A stretch of 15,551 nucleotides of DNA from Thiobacillus sp. (lineage in GTDB: Bacteria > Pseudomonadota > Gammaproteobacteria > Burkholderiales > Thiobacillaceae): the NCBI RefSeq assembly GCF_024708915.1, contig NZ_JANJXQ010000054.1, positions 1 to 15,551 on the forward strand, read 5' to 3'. Positions 6,274 to 14,157 of the stretch are shown piece after piece (the first letter of the stretch is position 1; every line of letters begins with the position of its first letter). The notes beneath the pieces are model-generated. The model worked only from the letters and a program-made list of their open reading frames with translations. It had not been told where the DNA came from and ran no database searches. Position numbers and translations under genes: made by a program.

Positions 6274-7416
6274 ATGGCTGAAGAAAGCGATCAGGAACGG
6301 ACAGAAGCCCCGTCGCCACAGCGGCGGCAGAAGGCGCGCGAAGACGGCCAGGTGCCGCAATCGCGCGAGCTGGCCACGTTCGTCGTCCTGATGACCGGCG
6401 GTGCGGCCCTGTGGATGATGGCCAGCGGCCTCGGCCAGGCCATGTCGCAGATCGTGCGCGGCGGCCTGCAGTTCAAGCCGGCCGTCGCCCGCGACAGCGC
6501 CTACGTCATGGCGCAGCTATCCAGCCAGTTTTTCGATGCCGCGCTGGCGCTGGCGCCTTTCCTGGCGCTGGTGCTGATCGCCGCCCTGGCTTCGCCGCTG
6601 CTGCTGCGCGGCTGGCTGTTCAGCACCAAGGCATTCGCTCCGGATTTCAAGCGAATGAATCCGCTGTCGGGCATCAAGCGCATGTTTTCCAGCCAGGGTC
6701 TGATCGAGCTGGTCAAATCGCTGGCCAAGGTCGGCTTGCTGGGCGGGGTCGCCGTGTGGCTGATCTGGTCCAATCTCGACGCGCTCTTTTCGCTCAGCCT
6801 GGAATCGCCGCCCCTCGCCATCCAGCATATGGGCGACCTCATCGGCAAGGTGTTCCTGCTGTCTTCGGCCGCGATGATTTTCATCGTCGTGATCGATCTG
6901 CCGTATCAGCTGTGGAGCTACTACAACAAGCTCAAGATGACCAAGGAGCAGCTGCGCCAGGAAAACAAGGAATCGGAGGGCGACCCGCACGTCAAGGCGC
7001 GCATCCGCGCCCAGCAGCGCGAAGTGGCACGCCGCCGCATGATGGCCGAAATCCCCAGCGCCGACGTGGTGGTGACCAACCCCACCCATTACGCCGTGGC
7101 GCTCAAGTACAGCGAAGGCAAGATGCGCGCGCCGCGTGTGGTGGCCAAGGGGGCCGATGCGGTCGCCGCGAAAATCCGCGAACTGGCGGCCGAGCACAAG
7201 GTGCCGCTGCTGGAGGCTCCGCCGCTGGCGCGCGCGCTGTTCCGCCATACCGAACTCGGCGACGAGATCCCGGCCACGCTCTATGCGGCGGTGGCCGAAG
7301 TGCTGGCCTACGTGTTCCAGTTGCGCCATTTCCAGCAGGCGGGCGGGGCGTATCCCAACACGCCGACCGCCTTGCCGGTTCCCCCTGAACTCGATCCGTT
7401 GAACGCATCCGCATGA
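6274..7416 (+). CDS. flhB: Flagellar type III export switch protein FlhB
   Basis: This 380-residue protein is of normal FlhB length and architecture. It has an acidic and basic N-terminus (MAEESDQERTEAPSPQRRQK), four membrane helices in about residues 30-210, and a cytosolic domain. The autocleavage motif N269-P270-T271-H272 (VVVTNPTHYAVALKY) is intact; cleavage between N and P switches export from rod/hook to filament substrates. FlhB sits in the flagellar export gate with FlhA and FliPQR. The ATG at 6274 was chosen over one 12 bases upstream because AGGTGA (6260-6265) is correctly spaced and the N-terminus matches the family. It is the first gene of the flagellar operon and overlaps flhA by the four bases ATGA. 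Confidence 0.97.
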   Translation: MAEESDQERTEAPSPQRRQKAREDGQVPQSRELATFVVLMTGGAALWMMASGLGQAMSQIVRGGLQFKPAVARDSAYVMAQLSSQFFDAALALAPFLALVLIAALASPLLLRGWLFSTKAFAPDFKRMNPLSGIKRMFSSQGLIELVKSLAKVGLLGGVAVWLIWSNLDALFSLSLESPPLAIQHMGDLIGKVFLLSSAAMIFIVVIDLPYQLWSYYNKLKMTKEQLRQENKESEGDPHVKARIRAQQREVARRRMMAEIPSADVVVTNPTHYAVALKYSEGKMRAPRVVAKGADAVAAKIRELAAEHKVPLLEAPPLARALFRHTELGDEIPATLYAAVAEVLAYVFQLRHFQQAGGAYPNTPTALPVPPELDPLNASA

Positions 7417-9494
7417 ACGGCACCCTGAGTCTTTCGAAGATCTTCAACCCGGCCAATGCGCGCGCAATGGCGGCACCGATTTTCATCGTCCTCATCCTGG
7501 CGATGCTGGTGCTGCCGCTGCCGCCGTTTGCGCTGGACATGCTGTTCACCTTCAACATCGCGCTCTCCATCATGGTGCTGCTGGTCAGCCTGTCGACCAA
7601 GAAGGCACTCGAATTCGCCGCCTTCCCCACGGTGCTGCTGCTGGCCACCCTGCTGCGCCTGTCGCTCAACGTCGCGTCGACCCGGGTGGTGTTGCTGGAG
7701 GGCCATACCGGCCCGGACGCTGCGGGCAAGGTGATCGAGGCGTTCGGCCATTTCCTGGTCGGCGGCAATTACACGGTCGGCGTCATCGTGTTCGTCATCC
7801 TGGTGATCATCAACTTCATCGTCATCACCAAGGGCGCCGGCCGCATCGCCGAAGTCAGCGCGCGCTTCACCCTCGATGCGATGCCGGGCAAGCAGATGGC
7901 GATCGACGCCGACCTCAACGCCGGCCTCATCGAAGAAAACGAGGCCCGCCGCCGCCGCGCCGAAATCGCCCAGGAAGCCGACTTCTACGGCTCGATGGAC
8001 GGCGCGTCGAAATTCGTGCGCGGCGACGCCATTGCCGGCATCCTGATCCTGCTGGTCACCATCGTCGGCGGCCTGCTCATCGGCATGATGCAGCACGATC
8101 TGACGTTGGCCGACGCCGCGAGCAACTACACCCTGCTGGCGATCGGCGACGGCCTGGTGGCGCAGATTCCGGCACTGGTCATCTCGATTGCCGCCGGCAT
8201 CATCGTCAGCCGCGTCAGCACCGAGGAAGACATCGCCGGCCAGATGCTGTCCAACGTTTTCAGCAAGCGGCAGGCGCTCTATATCACTGCCGCGATTCTC
8301 GGCCTGATGGGCATGATTCCGGGCATGCCGAACTTCGCCTTTCTGCTGCTGGCGGGCGGCCTGGCCTGGCTGGCCTACCGCAGCGGCAAGCAGCAACAGC
8401 AGGAAGCACCGGCGGAGGCGCAGGCCGCGCCCGTCGCCGCGGTCGAAAGCCAGGAAGCCAGCTGGGAAGACGTCGCGCCCATCGACACCCTGGGCCTGGA
8501 AGTCGGCTATCGCCTGATTCCGCTGGTGGACAGCGCTGCCGATGGCGAACTGGTGCGCCGCATCAAGGGCATCCGCAAGAAATTCGCCAGAGAGATCGGT
8601 TTCCTGCCGCCCGCGGTGCATATCCGTGACAACCTGGAAATCAATCCGAACAGCTACCGCATCACCCTGAAAGGCGTCGAGATCGGCTCCGGCGAAGTGC
8701 GCACCGGGCTGTTCCTCGCCATCGACCCGGGCAACATCACCGCCAGCCTGCCGGGCGTCGTCACGCGCGATCCGGCCTTCGATCTGCCGGCGGTGTGGAT
8801 CGAATCCGGCCTGCGCGAGCAGGCGCAGGCGATGGGCTACACCGTGGTCGACCCCGGCACCGTGGTCGCCACCCACCTGAATCATCTGGTGAGCCAGCAT
8901 GCCGCAGAACTGCTCGGACGGCAGGAAACGCAGGCGCTGCTCGACCACCTGGGAAAGAGCGCGCCCAAGCTGGTGGAAGACCTGGTGCCGAAAATGCTGC
9001 CGCTGTCCACGGTGCAGAAAGTGCTGCAGACCCTGCTCACCGAAGGCGTGGCGATCCGCGACATGCGCAGCATCATCGACACCCTGCTGGAACACGCCGC
9101 GCGGGTGCAGGATCCGCACGAACTCACCGCGCTGGTGCGGGTGGCGCTGGGCCGTTCGATCGTGCAGCAGATTTACGGCTCGGCCAGCGAACTGCCAGTG
9201 ATCACACTGGACCATGGCCTCGAACGGCTGCTGCTGCAGACCCTGCAGGCGGGCAGCGACGCCGCCGGCATGGAGCCGGGCCTGGCCGACACCCTGCTGG
9301 AGCGCACCCAGGCCTCGACCCAGCGGCAGGAAGCGCTGGGCCATCCCCCGGTATTGCTGACGCCCGCCGTGCTGCGTCCGCTGCTCGCCCGTTTCCTGCG
9401 GCGTACCGTGCCGCAGCTCAAAGTGCTTTCGCACGCTGAAGTGCCCGAAGGCAAACAGATCAAAGTGACTTCCCTGGTAGGAGGAGCAGCATGA
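7413..9494 (+). CDS. flhA: Flagellar type III export gate protein FlhA
   Basis: This 693-residue protein is of normal FlhA length. The N-terminal half has about eight membrane helices and the FHIPEP-family signature (LRLSLNVASTRVVLLEG, about 81-97), followed by the conserved cytoplasmic loop GAGRIAEVSARFTLDAMPGK. A linker rich in Gln, Glu and Ala (about 328-350) leads to the cytosolic domain (GLEVGYRLIPLVDSAADGEL), which forms the nonameric ring that receives chaperone-substrate complexes. The ring and proton-driven gate power export of flagellar subunits. The start overlaps the flhB stop (ATGA) with no good ribosome site, implying translational coupling. The end overlaps flhF in the same way. 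Nothing looks truncated or altered. Confidence 0.97.
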   Translation: MNGTLSLSKIFNPANARAMAAPIFIVLILAMLVLPLPPFALDMLFTFNIALSIMVLLVSLSTKKALEFAAFPTVLLLATLLRLSLNVASTRVVLLEGHTGPDAAGKVIEAFGHFLVGGNYTVGVIVFVILVIINFIVITKGAGRIAEVSARFTLDAMPGKQMAIDADLNAGLIEENEARRRRAEIAQEADFYGSMDGASKFVRGDAIAGILILLVTIVGGLLIGMMQHDLTLADAASNYTLLAIGDGLVAQIPALVISIAAGIIVSRVSTEEDIAGQMLSNVFSKRQALYITAAILGLMGMIPGMPNFAFLLLAGGLAWLAYRSGKQQQQEAPAEAQAAPVAAVESQEASWEDVAPIDTLGLEVGYRLIPLVDSAADGELVRRIKGIRKKFAREIGFLPPAVHIRDNLEINPNSYRITLKGVEIGSGEVRTGLFLAIDPGNITASLPGVVTRDPAFDLPAVWIESGLREQAQAMGYTVVDPGTVVATHLNHLVSQHAAELLGRQETQALLDHLGKSAPKLVEDLVPKMLPLSTVQKVLQTLLTEGVAIRDMRSIIDTLLEHAARVQDPHELTALVRVALGRSIVQQIYGSASELPVITLDHGLERLLLQTLQAGSDAAGMEPGLADTLLERTQASTQRQEALGHPPVLLTPAVLRPLLARFLRRTVPQLKVLSHAEVPEGKQIKVTSLVGGAA

Positions 9495-10762
9495 ACGTCA
9501 AACGAATCGTCGCCAAAACATCCCGTGAAGCCATGCGCCAGCTGCGCGATGCGCTCGGGCCCGATGCGGTCATTCTCTCCAACCGCGCCGTAGACGGCGG
9601 GGTGGAGGTGCTGGCCCTGGCGGCGGAAGACATCGCCTCGATGGCGCCGCCGGTGGTGGAGGCACCCGCAACCCCCGCTCCGGCCAGGACGCCGGCAGCG
9701 GAGGTGCAGGACGAAACCGAGCCGGCGCCGGCGGTCGCCATCAAACGCCGTCTGGTCGAGCGGGTCGCCGTGCCCAGTACGGACAGCACCCAGCTGGCGC
9801 AAAGCGTGGTGGGTGAAATCCGCGGCGAAATCAAGGCGATGCAGATGCGGCTGGAAAGCCAGCTGGCCGATCTGGCCTGGCGCGATCTGCCGGGACGCGA
9901 TCCAGCCGGCGCCGCCGTGATGCGCGACATGCTGGCGGCCGGCTTTTCCGCCACCCTGGCGCGCGAGTTGCTGGAAACCCTGCCGAAAGGCGATGCGGAG
10001 CAGGCGCAGAACTGGGCGAAAAACACCCTGATGAAGCGCCTGCAGGTGATGCAGAGCGAAACCGACATGCTCGACGGCGGCGGCGTGTTCGCCCTGATGG
10101 GCCCCACCGGCGCCGGCAAAACCACCACCACCGCCAAGCTGGCCGCACGCTTCGTGGTGCGCCACGGCGCCGACAAGCTGGCCTTGCTGACCACCGACAG
10201 CTACCGCATCGGCGGCCACGAGCAGCTGCGCATCTATGGCAAGATTCTCGGCGTCGCCGTGCATGCAGTGCGCGACGCGGCCGACCTGCGGCTGGCGCTG
10301 TCGGAGCTGCGCAACAAGCACACGGTGCTGATCGATACCGTCGGCATGAGCCAGCGCGACCAGGCCGTCGCCGAGCAGGTCGAGATGCTGTGCCAGGCCG
10401 GCAAGCCGATCAAGCGTCTGCTGCTGCTGAACGCCACCAGCCATGGCGACACCCTGAACGAAGTGGTGCAGGCCTACCAGACGCGCGGGCTGGACGGCTG
10501 CATCCTGTCGAAGATCGACGAGGCGGCGAGCCTCGGCCCGGCGCTCGACTGCGCGATCCGTCACCAGTTGAGCGTGCACTATCTGGCGACTGGCCAGCGC
10601 GTGCCCGAAGACCTGCACCTGGCCAATCGCCAGTACCTGATTCACCGCGCCTTCAAGGCGCGCACGCAAGCCTCGCCATGGCAGCTGGACGACAGCGAAC
10701 TGGCATTCGCGCTGTCCGGCATCCAGGCGGCCCATCACGAAAGCGCGGTGGCCCTTGGATAA
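9491..10762 (+). CDS. flhF: Flagellar placement SRP-type GTPase FlhF
   Basis: This 423-residue protein has a variable N-terminal domain (MNVKRIVAKTSREAMRQLRD, about 1-140, with an Ala/Pro-rich stretch), a helical N domain and the SRP-type G domain. The nucleotide motifs are clear: P-loop GPTGAGKT (204-211), D282 in LIDTVGMSQRD, and the guanine motif SKID with K341 and D343. FlhF recruits early flagellar components to the cell pole and works against FleN. It has a strong ribosome site AGGAGG (9479-9484), six bases before the ATG, in addition to a 4-base overlap with flhA. The G3 motif is DTVG where related GTPases usually have DTAG, a mild change common in FlhF proteins. The position between flhA and fleN is the standard order in polar flagellates. 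Confidence 0.96.
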   Translation: MNVKRIVAKTSREAMRQLRDALGPDAVILSNRAVDGGVEVLALAAEDIASMAPPVVEAPATPAPARTPAAEVQDETEPAPAVAIKRRLVERVAVPSTDSTQLAQSVVGEIRGEIKAMQMRLESQLADLAWRDLPGRDPAGAAVMRDMLAAGFSATLARELLETLPKGDAEQAQNWAKNTLMKRLQVMQSETDMLDGGGVFALMGPTGAGKTTTTAKLAARFVVRHGADKLALLTTDSYRIGGHEQLRIYGKILGVAVHAVRDAADLRLALSELRNKHTVLIDTVGMSQRDQAVAEQVEMLCQAGKPIKRLLLLNATSHGDTLNEVVQAYQTRGLDGCILSKIDEAASLGPALDCAIRHQLSVHYLATGQRVPEDLHLANRQYLIHRAFKARTQASPWQLDDSELAFALSGIQAAHHESAVALG

Positions 10763-11633
10763 ATTCGTCGGCGATCAGGCCGCCGGGCTGCGCCGCCTGC
10801 TGGGGCAGACCGGGTTTCAGGTCATTACCGTGATGTCGGGGCAGAAAGGGGCGGGCAAGACCGCCGCGACCGCCAACCTGGCTGTGGCATTGGCCCGCTC
10901 CGGGCGCGACGTGCTCATCGTCGACCAGGATCGGCACGGCGGCGGCGCCTGCGCCGCCCTGGGGCTGACGCCGCGCTTCGACGTGTCGGACGTGCTCGAA
11001 CGGCGCTGCACCCTGGATGCGCTGATACTCGACGGCCCCGACAACGTGCAGGTGCTGCCGATCGGCGGCTGCTTCAACAAGCTGGGGCAGCTGTCCGAAC
11101 GCGACCAGGAATGGCTGGCGCAGAGCTTCAACCGCCTGCAATGCGGCGTCGACGTGGTGCTGGTGGACATGGAAGAGGCCACCGACCCGGATGCGTTGCC
11201 GCTGGGGCTGGCCGCCTCCGAAATCATGGTGGTGCTGCCGCCCGGCAACACGGCGATCACCCAGGGCTATACCCTGGTCAAACGGCTGGCGCACAATTTC
11301 GGCAAGCGCCAGTTCCGCCTGCTGCTCAACCGCATGGAATCGCCGGAGCAGGCGCAGGCGGTGGCGCGCAATTTCGCCCATACCGCCGAGCGCTATCTGG
11401 GGGTGTCGGTCGATTATCTCGGCTATATCCCGCTGGACGAGCGCTTGAGCCGCGCGGGCCACCTGCGCACTTCCGTGGTGGACGCCTTTCCCGTCGCCCA
11501 GTCCACCTCGCAGTTCCGCAAGCTGGCCGATGGCCTGCTGCGCTGGCCGCAGCAGGCCGGCCTGGGCAACGTCGGCGGGTTCATGCAGCGCGTGATCCAG
11601 GGCAGCCGCATGATGGAAGCCTGCAGGAGATGA
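10755..11633 (+). CDS. fleN: MinD/ParA-like flagellar number regulator FleN (FlhG), degenerate motifs
   Basis: This 292-residue member of the MinD/ParA family limits flagellar number, in many bacteria by acting on FlhF and on the master regulator. The TTG start at 10755 lies inside the end of flhF (8-base overlap). It is supported by the family-like opening MDKFVGDQAAGLRRLLGQ, the FlhF-contacting DQAxxLRxL motif. The ATP site is present but altered. The deviant Walker A reads SGQKGAGKT, so K35 is kept but the signature lysine position five residues earlier is Q30, with a lysine at 31. D57 and D59 (LIVDQDRH) are kept at normal spacing. The switch II segment is VDMEEATD where active members usually have a DxxG form. 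A C-terminal amphipathic, membrane-binding helix is plausible (GFMQRVIQGSRMMEA). The family call is firm; whether it hydrolyses ATP normally is open. Confidence 0.93.
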   Translation: MDKFVGDQAAGLRRLLGQTGFQVITVMSGQKGAGKTAATANLAVALARSGRDVLIVDQDRHGGGACAALGLTPRFDVSDVLERRCTLDALILDGPDNVQVLPIGGCFNKLGQLSERDQEWLAQSFNRLQCGVDVVLVDMEEATDPDALPLGLAASEIMVVLPPGNTAITQGYTLVKRLAHNFGKRQFRLLLNRMESPEQAQAVARNFAHTAERYLGVSVDYLGYIPLDERLSRAGHLRTSVVDAFPVAQSTSQFRKLADGLLRWPQQAGLGNVGGFMQRVIQGSRMMEACRR

Positions 11634-11634
11634 G

Positions 11635-11657
11635 TCCTAGAAACCGTAGTTGACCGC
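11635..11657 (+). repeat. Left terminal inverted repeat
   Basis: This is the left 23-bp end of the inserted element, beginning TCCTAGAAACCG one base after the fleN stop codon. It pairs with 11848-11870 with three mismatches. Confidence 0.8.
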
Positions 11658-11847
11658 TCTCAACTTCAAGGAATTCCGTATGGATGTTGGCCTTTTTATC
11701 TTTGATTGTGTTCACCGGCGTGGTACGTCCGCTACGCACCCGCTGGCACGCCTGGTCGAGTGCCGGCCTTTGTCGCTCGTTGTTGCAGGCATCGGCCTGC
11801 TGCCGCCTCGCTTCGCGGCAGTCACTCACCCAGACGCACCATCGGGC

Positions 11848-11870
11848 GCGTCCAACCACGGTTTCTAGGA
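11848..11870 (-). repeat. Right terminal inverted repeat
   Basis: This is the right 23-bp end of the element, ending CGGTTTCTAGGA two bases before the fliA ATG. Its final AGGA is the only Shine-Dalgarno-like sequence near fliA, but at two bases it is too close to the ATG to be a normal one. Confidence 0.8.
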
Positions 11871-11872
11871 TC

Positions 11873-12604
11873 ATGTACACCGCAACCGGCAAAAGCGAAA
11901 AGAGCGACCTGCTGACGCAATACATGCCCATGGTCAAACGGCTGGCGCACCACATGATGGGCCGGCTGCCGCCCAGCGTGGAGGAGGACGACCTGGTGCA
12001 GGCCGGCATGATCGGCCTGCTCGACGCCGTCAGCCGCTACGACGAGGCGCAGAGCGCGCAGTTCGAAGCCTATGCCATCCAGCGCATCCGCGGCTCGATG
12101 ATCGACGAGCTGCGCCAGTCCGACTGGCTGCCGCGCAGCGCGCGGCAGTCGATGCGCAAGATCGAACAGGCCATCGGCGCCTTGCAGCATCAGTTGGGAC
12201 GGCAGCCCAGCGAAACCGAAATCGCCGCGTCGATGAAAATCCCGCTGGCCGAATACCAGGCCATGCTGGGCGACGCGCGCGGCCATCAACTGCTGTATTT
12301 CGAGGATTTCGGCGAATCCGACGAGGACGACTCCTTCCTCGACAAGCAGTCGGCGGACGAAGCCGGCATGCCGCTGCCGCAACTGCTCGACGCCAACCTG
12401 CGCGCCTGCATCATCGCCGGCATCGAAAACCTGCCCGAGCGCGAACAACTGCTGATGTCGCTGTATTACGAACAGGAACTCAACCTGCGCGAGATCAGCC
12501 AAGTGTTCGGCGTCAGCGAATCCCGCATCTGCCAGCTGCACGGCCAGGCCATCGCGCGGCTGCGCACCAAGCTGAAGGAAGACGCATGGATCGCGGCAGT
12601 CTGA
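11873..12604 (+). CDS. fliA: Flagellar sigma factor FliA (sigma-28)
   Basis: This 243-residue sigma factor of FliA length directs transcription of late flagellar and chemotaxis genes and is held by FlgM until the hook is complete. Region 2 is clear (EEDDLVQAGMIGLLDAVSRY, then FEAYAIQRIRGSMIDELRQ and DWLPRSAR), region 3 follows (QLGRQPSETEIAASMKI), and region 4 ends the protein (LPEREQLLMSLYYEQELNLR, then EISQVFGVSESRICQLHGQA). I chose the ATG at 11873 because the protein then starts MYTATGKSEKSDLLTQYMPM, as FliA proteins do. The reading frame is open further upstream, but that part lies inside the inserted element. The only purine-rich sequence before the ATG (AGGA, 11867-11870) is at poor spacing. 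The 3' end overlaps motC by 19 bases. Confidence 0.96.
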   Translation: MYTATGKSEKSDLLTQYMPMVKRLAHHMMGRLPPSVEEDDLVQAGMIGLLDAVSRYDEAQSAQFEAYAIQRIRGSMIDELRQSDWLPRSARQSMRKIEQAIGALQHQLGRQPSETEIAASMKIPLAEYQAMLGDARGHQLLYFEDFGESDEDDSFLDKQSADEAGMPLPQLLDANLRACIIAGIENLPEREQLLMSLYYEQELNLREISQVFGVSESRICQLHGQAIARLRTKLKEDAWIAAV

Positions 12605-13323
12605 TCGGGCTGGTTCTGGCCGTTGCCGCCATTTTCGGCGGCCAGGCGATGGAAGGCGGGCAGATCGGCCTGTTCCTGCAGCCCGCCGCTTTCGTCATCG
12701 TGGTGATCGGAACCCTGGCCGCGGTGCTGCTGCATCATCCGCTGCCGGTTTTCATGAAGGGGATACGCATGGCGAAATGGGCTTTCCGGCCACCCGGATC
12801 GGAGGCCGAGGCGCTGATCCGCCGGGTTGTCCAGTGGTCGCACGGCGCGCGTCAGGACGGTGTGCTGGCGCTGGAAAAATACGTCAACATGACGCGCGAT
12901 CCGTTCCAGAAAACCGGGCTGCAGCTGCTGATCGACGGCGCCGATGCGGCCAAGCTGCGCGACACGCTCGACGTGCAGATCGTCGGCTTCGAGACTGCCG
13001 AGCGCCAGGCCGCGCGGGTGTGGGAAGCGGCGGGCGGCTATGCGCCCACGCTCGGCATCCTGGGCGCGGTGATCGGCCTGATCCACGTCATGGAAAACCT
13101 GTCCGACCCCGGCAAGCTGGGGACCGGCATCGCGGTCGCCTTCGTCGCCACCATCTACGGCGTCGGTCTGGCCAACCTGGTGTTTTTGCCGATCGCCAAC
13201 AAGATCAAGTTCACCATCGCCCGCCGGGTCACCGAACGCGAAATCGTCTGCGACGGACTCATCGGCATTGCCCAGGGCGACAATCCGCGCATCATCGAGG
13301 CACGCCTCAAGGGATACCTCTGA
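12586..13323 (+). CDS. motC: Flagellar motor stator protein MotC (MotA family)
   Basis: This 245-residue MotA-family protein has four membrane helices: about residues 5-22 (LIGLVLAVAAIFGGQAME), 31-50, 151-172 and 178-203. The cytoplasmic charges that contact FliG are kept: R89 and E97 (ARQDGVLALEK) match E. coli R90 and E98. The channel proline P154 sits in GGYAPTLGILGAVIGLI. With MotD it forms a proton-driven stator ring. The MotC name follows the placement after fliA and the shorter length than E. coli MotA, as in Pseudomonas. AAGGAA (12575-12580) precedes the ATG, which overlaps the end of fliA. The stop overlaps the motD start (TGATG). Confidence 0.93.
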   Translation: MDRGSLIGLVLAVAAIFGGQAMEGGQIGLFLQPAAFVIVVIGTLAAVLLHHPLPVFMKGIRMAKWAFRPPGSEAEALIRRVVQWSHGARQDGVLALEKYVNMTRDPFQKTGLQLLIDGADAAKLRDTLDVQIVGFETAERQAARVWEAAGGYAPTLGILGAVIGLIHVMENLSDPGKLGTGIAVAFVATIYGVGLANLVFLPIANKIKFTIARRVTEREIVCDGLIGIAQGDNPRIIEARLKGYL

Positions 13324-14099
13324 TGCGCAGACGCCGGCGCATCGCATCCGACCACGACAACCACGACCGCTGGCTGATTTCGTACGCCGACTTCATTACC
13401 CTGCTGTTCGCCTTCTTCGTGGTGATGTACGCCATCTCGGCCGTCAGCGAGAACAAATACCGCATCCTGGCCAGTTCGCTCGGCGATGCCTTCGGCAGGT
13501 CGCCGGCAGGCGGCGTCGCGGTGCCGCAACTGACGCAGCAGGCACTGCCTGCGGAAGTCAGGCAACGCACCCTGAAACAGCAGCAGGCGATCGAGGAGCA
13601 GGCGCACATGACCGAGGTGGCGGGCAACCTGCTCGACGTGATGGGGCCGCTGGTGAAGGAGGGCAAGGTGCGGGTGACCCAGAGCCGGCGCGGCGTCAGC
13701 ATCGAAATCAATGCCAACGTGCTGTTCGAGCCGGGGCGGGCTGAACTGGAGCCGCAATCGCTGGCGGTGCTGCGCGCCGTGGCGGACACCCTGAAGAACG
13801 AGCCGTTCAACCTGGAAATCACCGGCCATACCGACGTCGTGCCGATCAGCAACTCGGTGTTCGCTTCCAACTGGGAATTGTCGGCGGTGCGCGCCACCAG
13901 CGTGGTGCGCCTGCTGGCCGACAACGGCATCGCCACCGAACGCCTGCTCGCCATCGGACGCGAGGCCAGCAAACCGATCGATTCCAACGAAACGGCAGAA
14001 GGGCGCGCGCGCAACCGCCGGGTCGAACTGATGATCCTGTCCGGCCTGCCGGACACCGTCGAGGAAATTCCGGTCAAGCCGAATCAGCCGCGTCCTTGA
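13323..14099 (+). CDS. motD: Flagellar motor stator protein MotD (MotB family)
   Basis: This 258-residue MotB-family protein has a short basic tail ([17 protein letters not shown]) and then one membrane helix with the proton-carrying aspartate D23 in [21 protein letters not shown] plug/linker region follows, and then an OmpA-like peptidoglycan-binding domain ([10 protein letters not shown], then [19 protein letters not shown] and [12 protein letters not shown]). It anchors the stator to the cell wall and forms the ion channel with MotC. The ribosome site AAGGGA (13309-13314) and the TGATG junction with motC support the start at 13323. The gene ends the flagellar operon visible here. Its last codons overlap the -35 of a heat-shock-type promoter for lon. 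Confidence 0.95.
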   Translation: MRRRRRIASDHDNHDRWLISYADFITLLFAFFVVMYAISAVSENKYRILASSLGDAFGRSPAGGVAVPQLTQQALPAEVRQRTLKQQQAIEEQAHMTEVAGNLLDVMGPLVKEGKVRVTQSRRGVSIEINANVLFEPGRAELEPQSLAVLRAVADTLKNEPFNLEITGHTDVVPISNSVFASNWELSAVRATSVVRLLADNGIATERLLAIGREASKPIDSNETAEGRARNRRVELMILSGLPDTVEEIPVKPNQPRP

Positions 14100-14108
14100 A
14101 AAAGGACG
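14091..14108 (+). terminator. Short hairpin with GAAA loop at the motD stop
   Basis: CGTCCTT (14091-14097) pairs with AAGGACG (14102-14108) around a GAAA tetraloop, spanning the motD stop codon. The stem has seven base pairs and no U-run follows. It may weakly terminate or stabilise the flagellar transcript. It overlaps the promoter -35 described next. Confidence 0.35.
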
Positions 14109-14122
14109 GATAGGCCCGATAC
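14095..14122 (+). promoter_or_regulatory. Sigma-32-type heat-shock promoter for lon
   Basis: CTTGAAA (14095-14101) matches the sigma-32 -35 consensus fully. After 13 bases comes CCCGATAC (14115-14122), six of eight matches to CCCCATNT-type -10 sequences. Transcription would begin near 14129, giving a leader of about 30 bases before the lon start. Lon genes are classical heat-shock genes, so motif, spacing and gene identity agree. Confidence 0.65.
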
Positions 14123-14157
14123 TTCAGAGTCCTGTTGACTGGATTGTGAAGACCATC

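Larger units (their letters stand above)
11635..11870. mobile_element. MITE-like element with 23-bp terminal inverted repeats
   Basis: The left end TCCTAGAAACCGTAGTTGAC (continuing CGC, to 11657) is the reverse complement of the right end 11848-11870 at 20 of 23 positions. The enclosed 236 bp hold no credible gene, are less GC-rich than the neighbouring genes, and contain internal hairpins: GCAGGC/GCCTGC (11785-11800) and CTGCCGC/GCGGCAG (11800-11821). This is the make-up of a small non-autonomous mobile repeat. It occupies exactly the fleN-fliA gap in an otherwise overlapping operon. The exact target duplication is ambiguous: TA or CTAG within the palindromic TCCTAGGA-like ends, or TC just outside them. 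No transposase is present, so the parent family cannot be named. Confidence 0.8.

Noticed and set aside
7308..9434. A 708-codon minus-strand open frame antisense to flhA
   Set aside because: The composition (Gln/His/Asp/Arg-rich without domains) is an artefact of GC-rich antisense; flhA is clearly the coding frame.
11684..11872. An in-frame N-terminal extension of FliA of 63 codons
   Set aside because: It lies entirely within the inverted-repeat element and does not resemble sigma factors; FliA length and N-terminus fit the ATG at 11873.
12777..14099. A 440-codon frame suggesting a fused protein before motD
   Set aside because: The upstream part is the wrong frame of motC; motD starts at 13323 with its own ribosome site and the TGATG junction.
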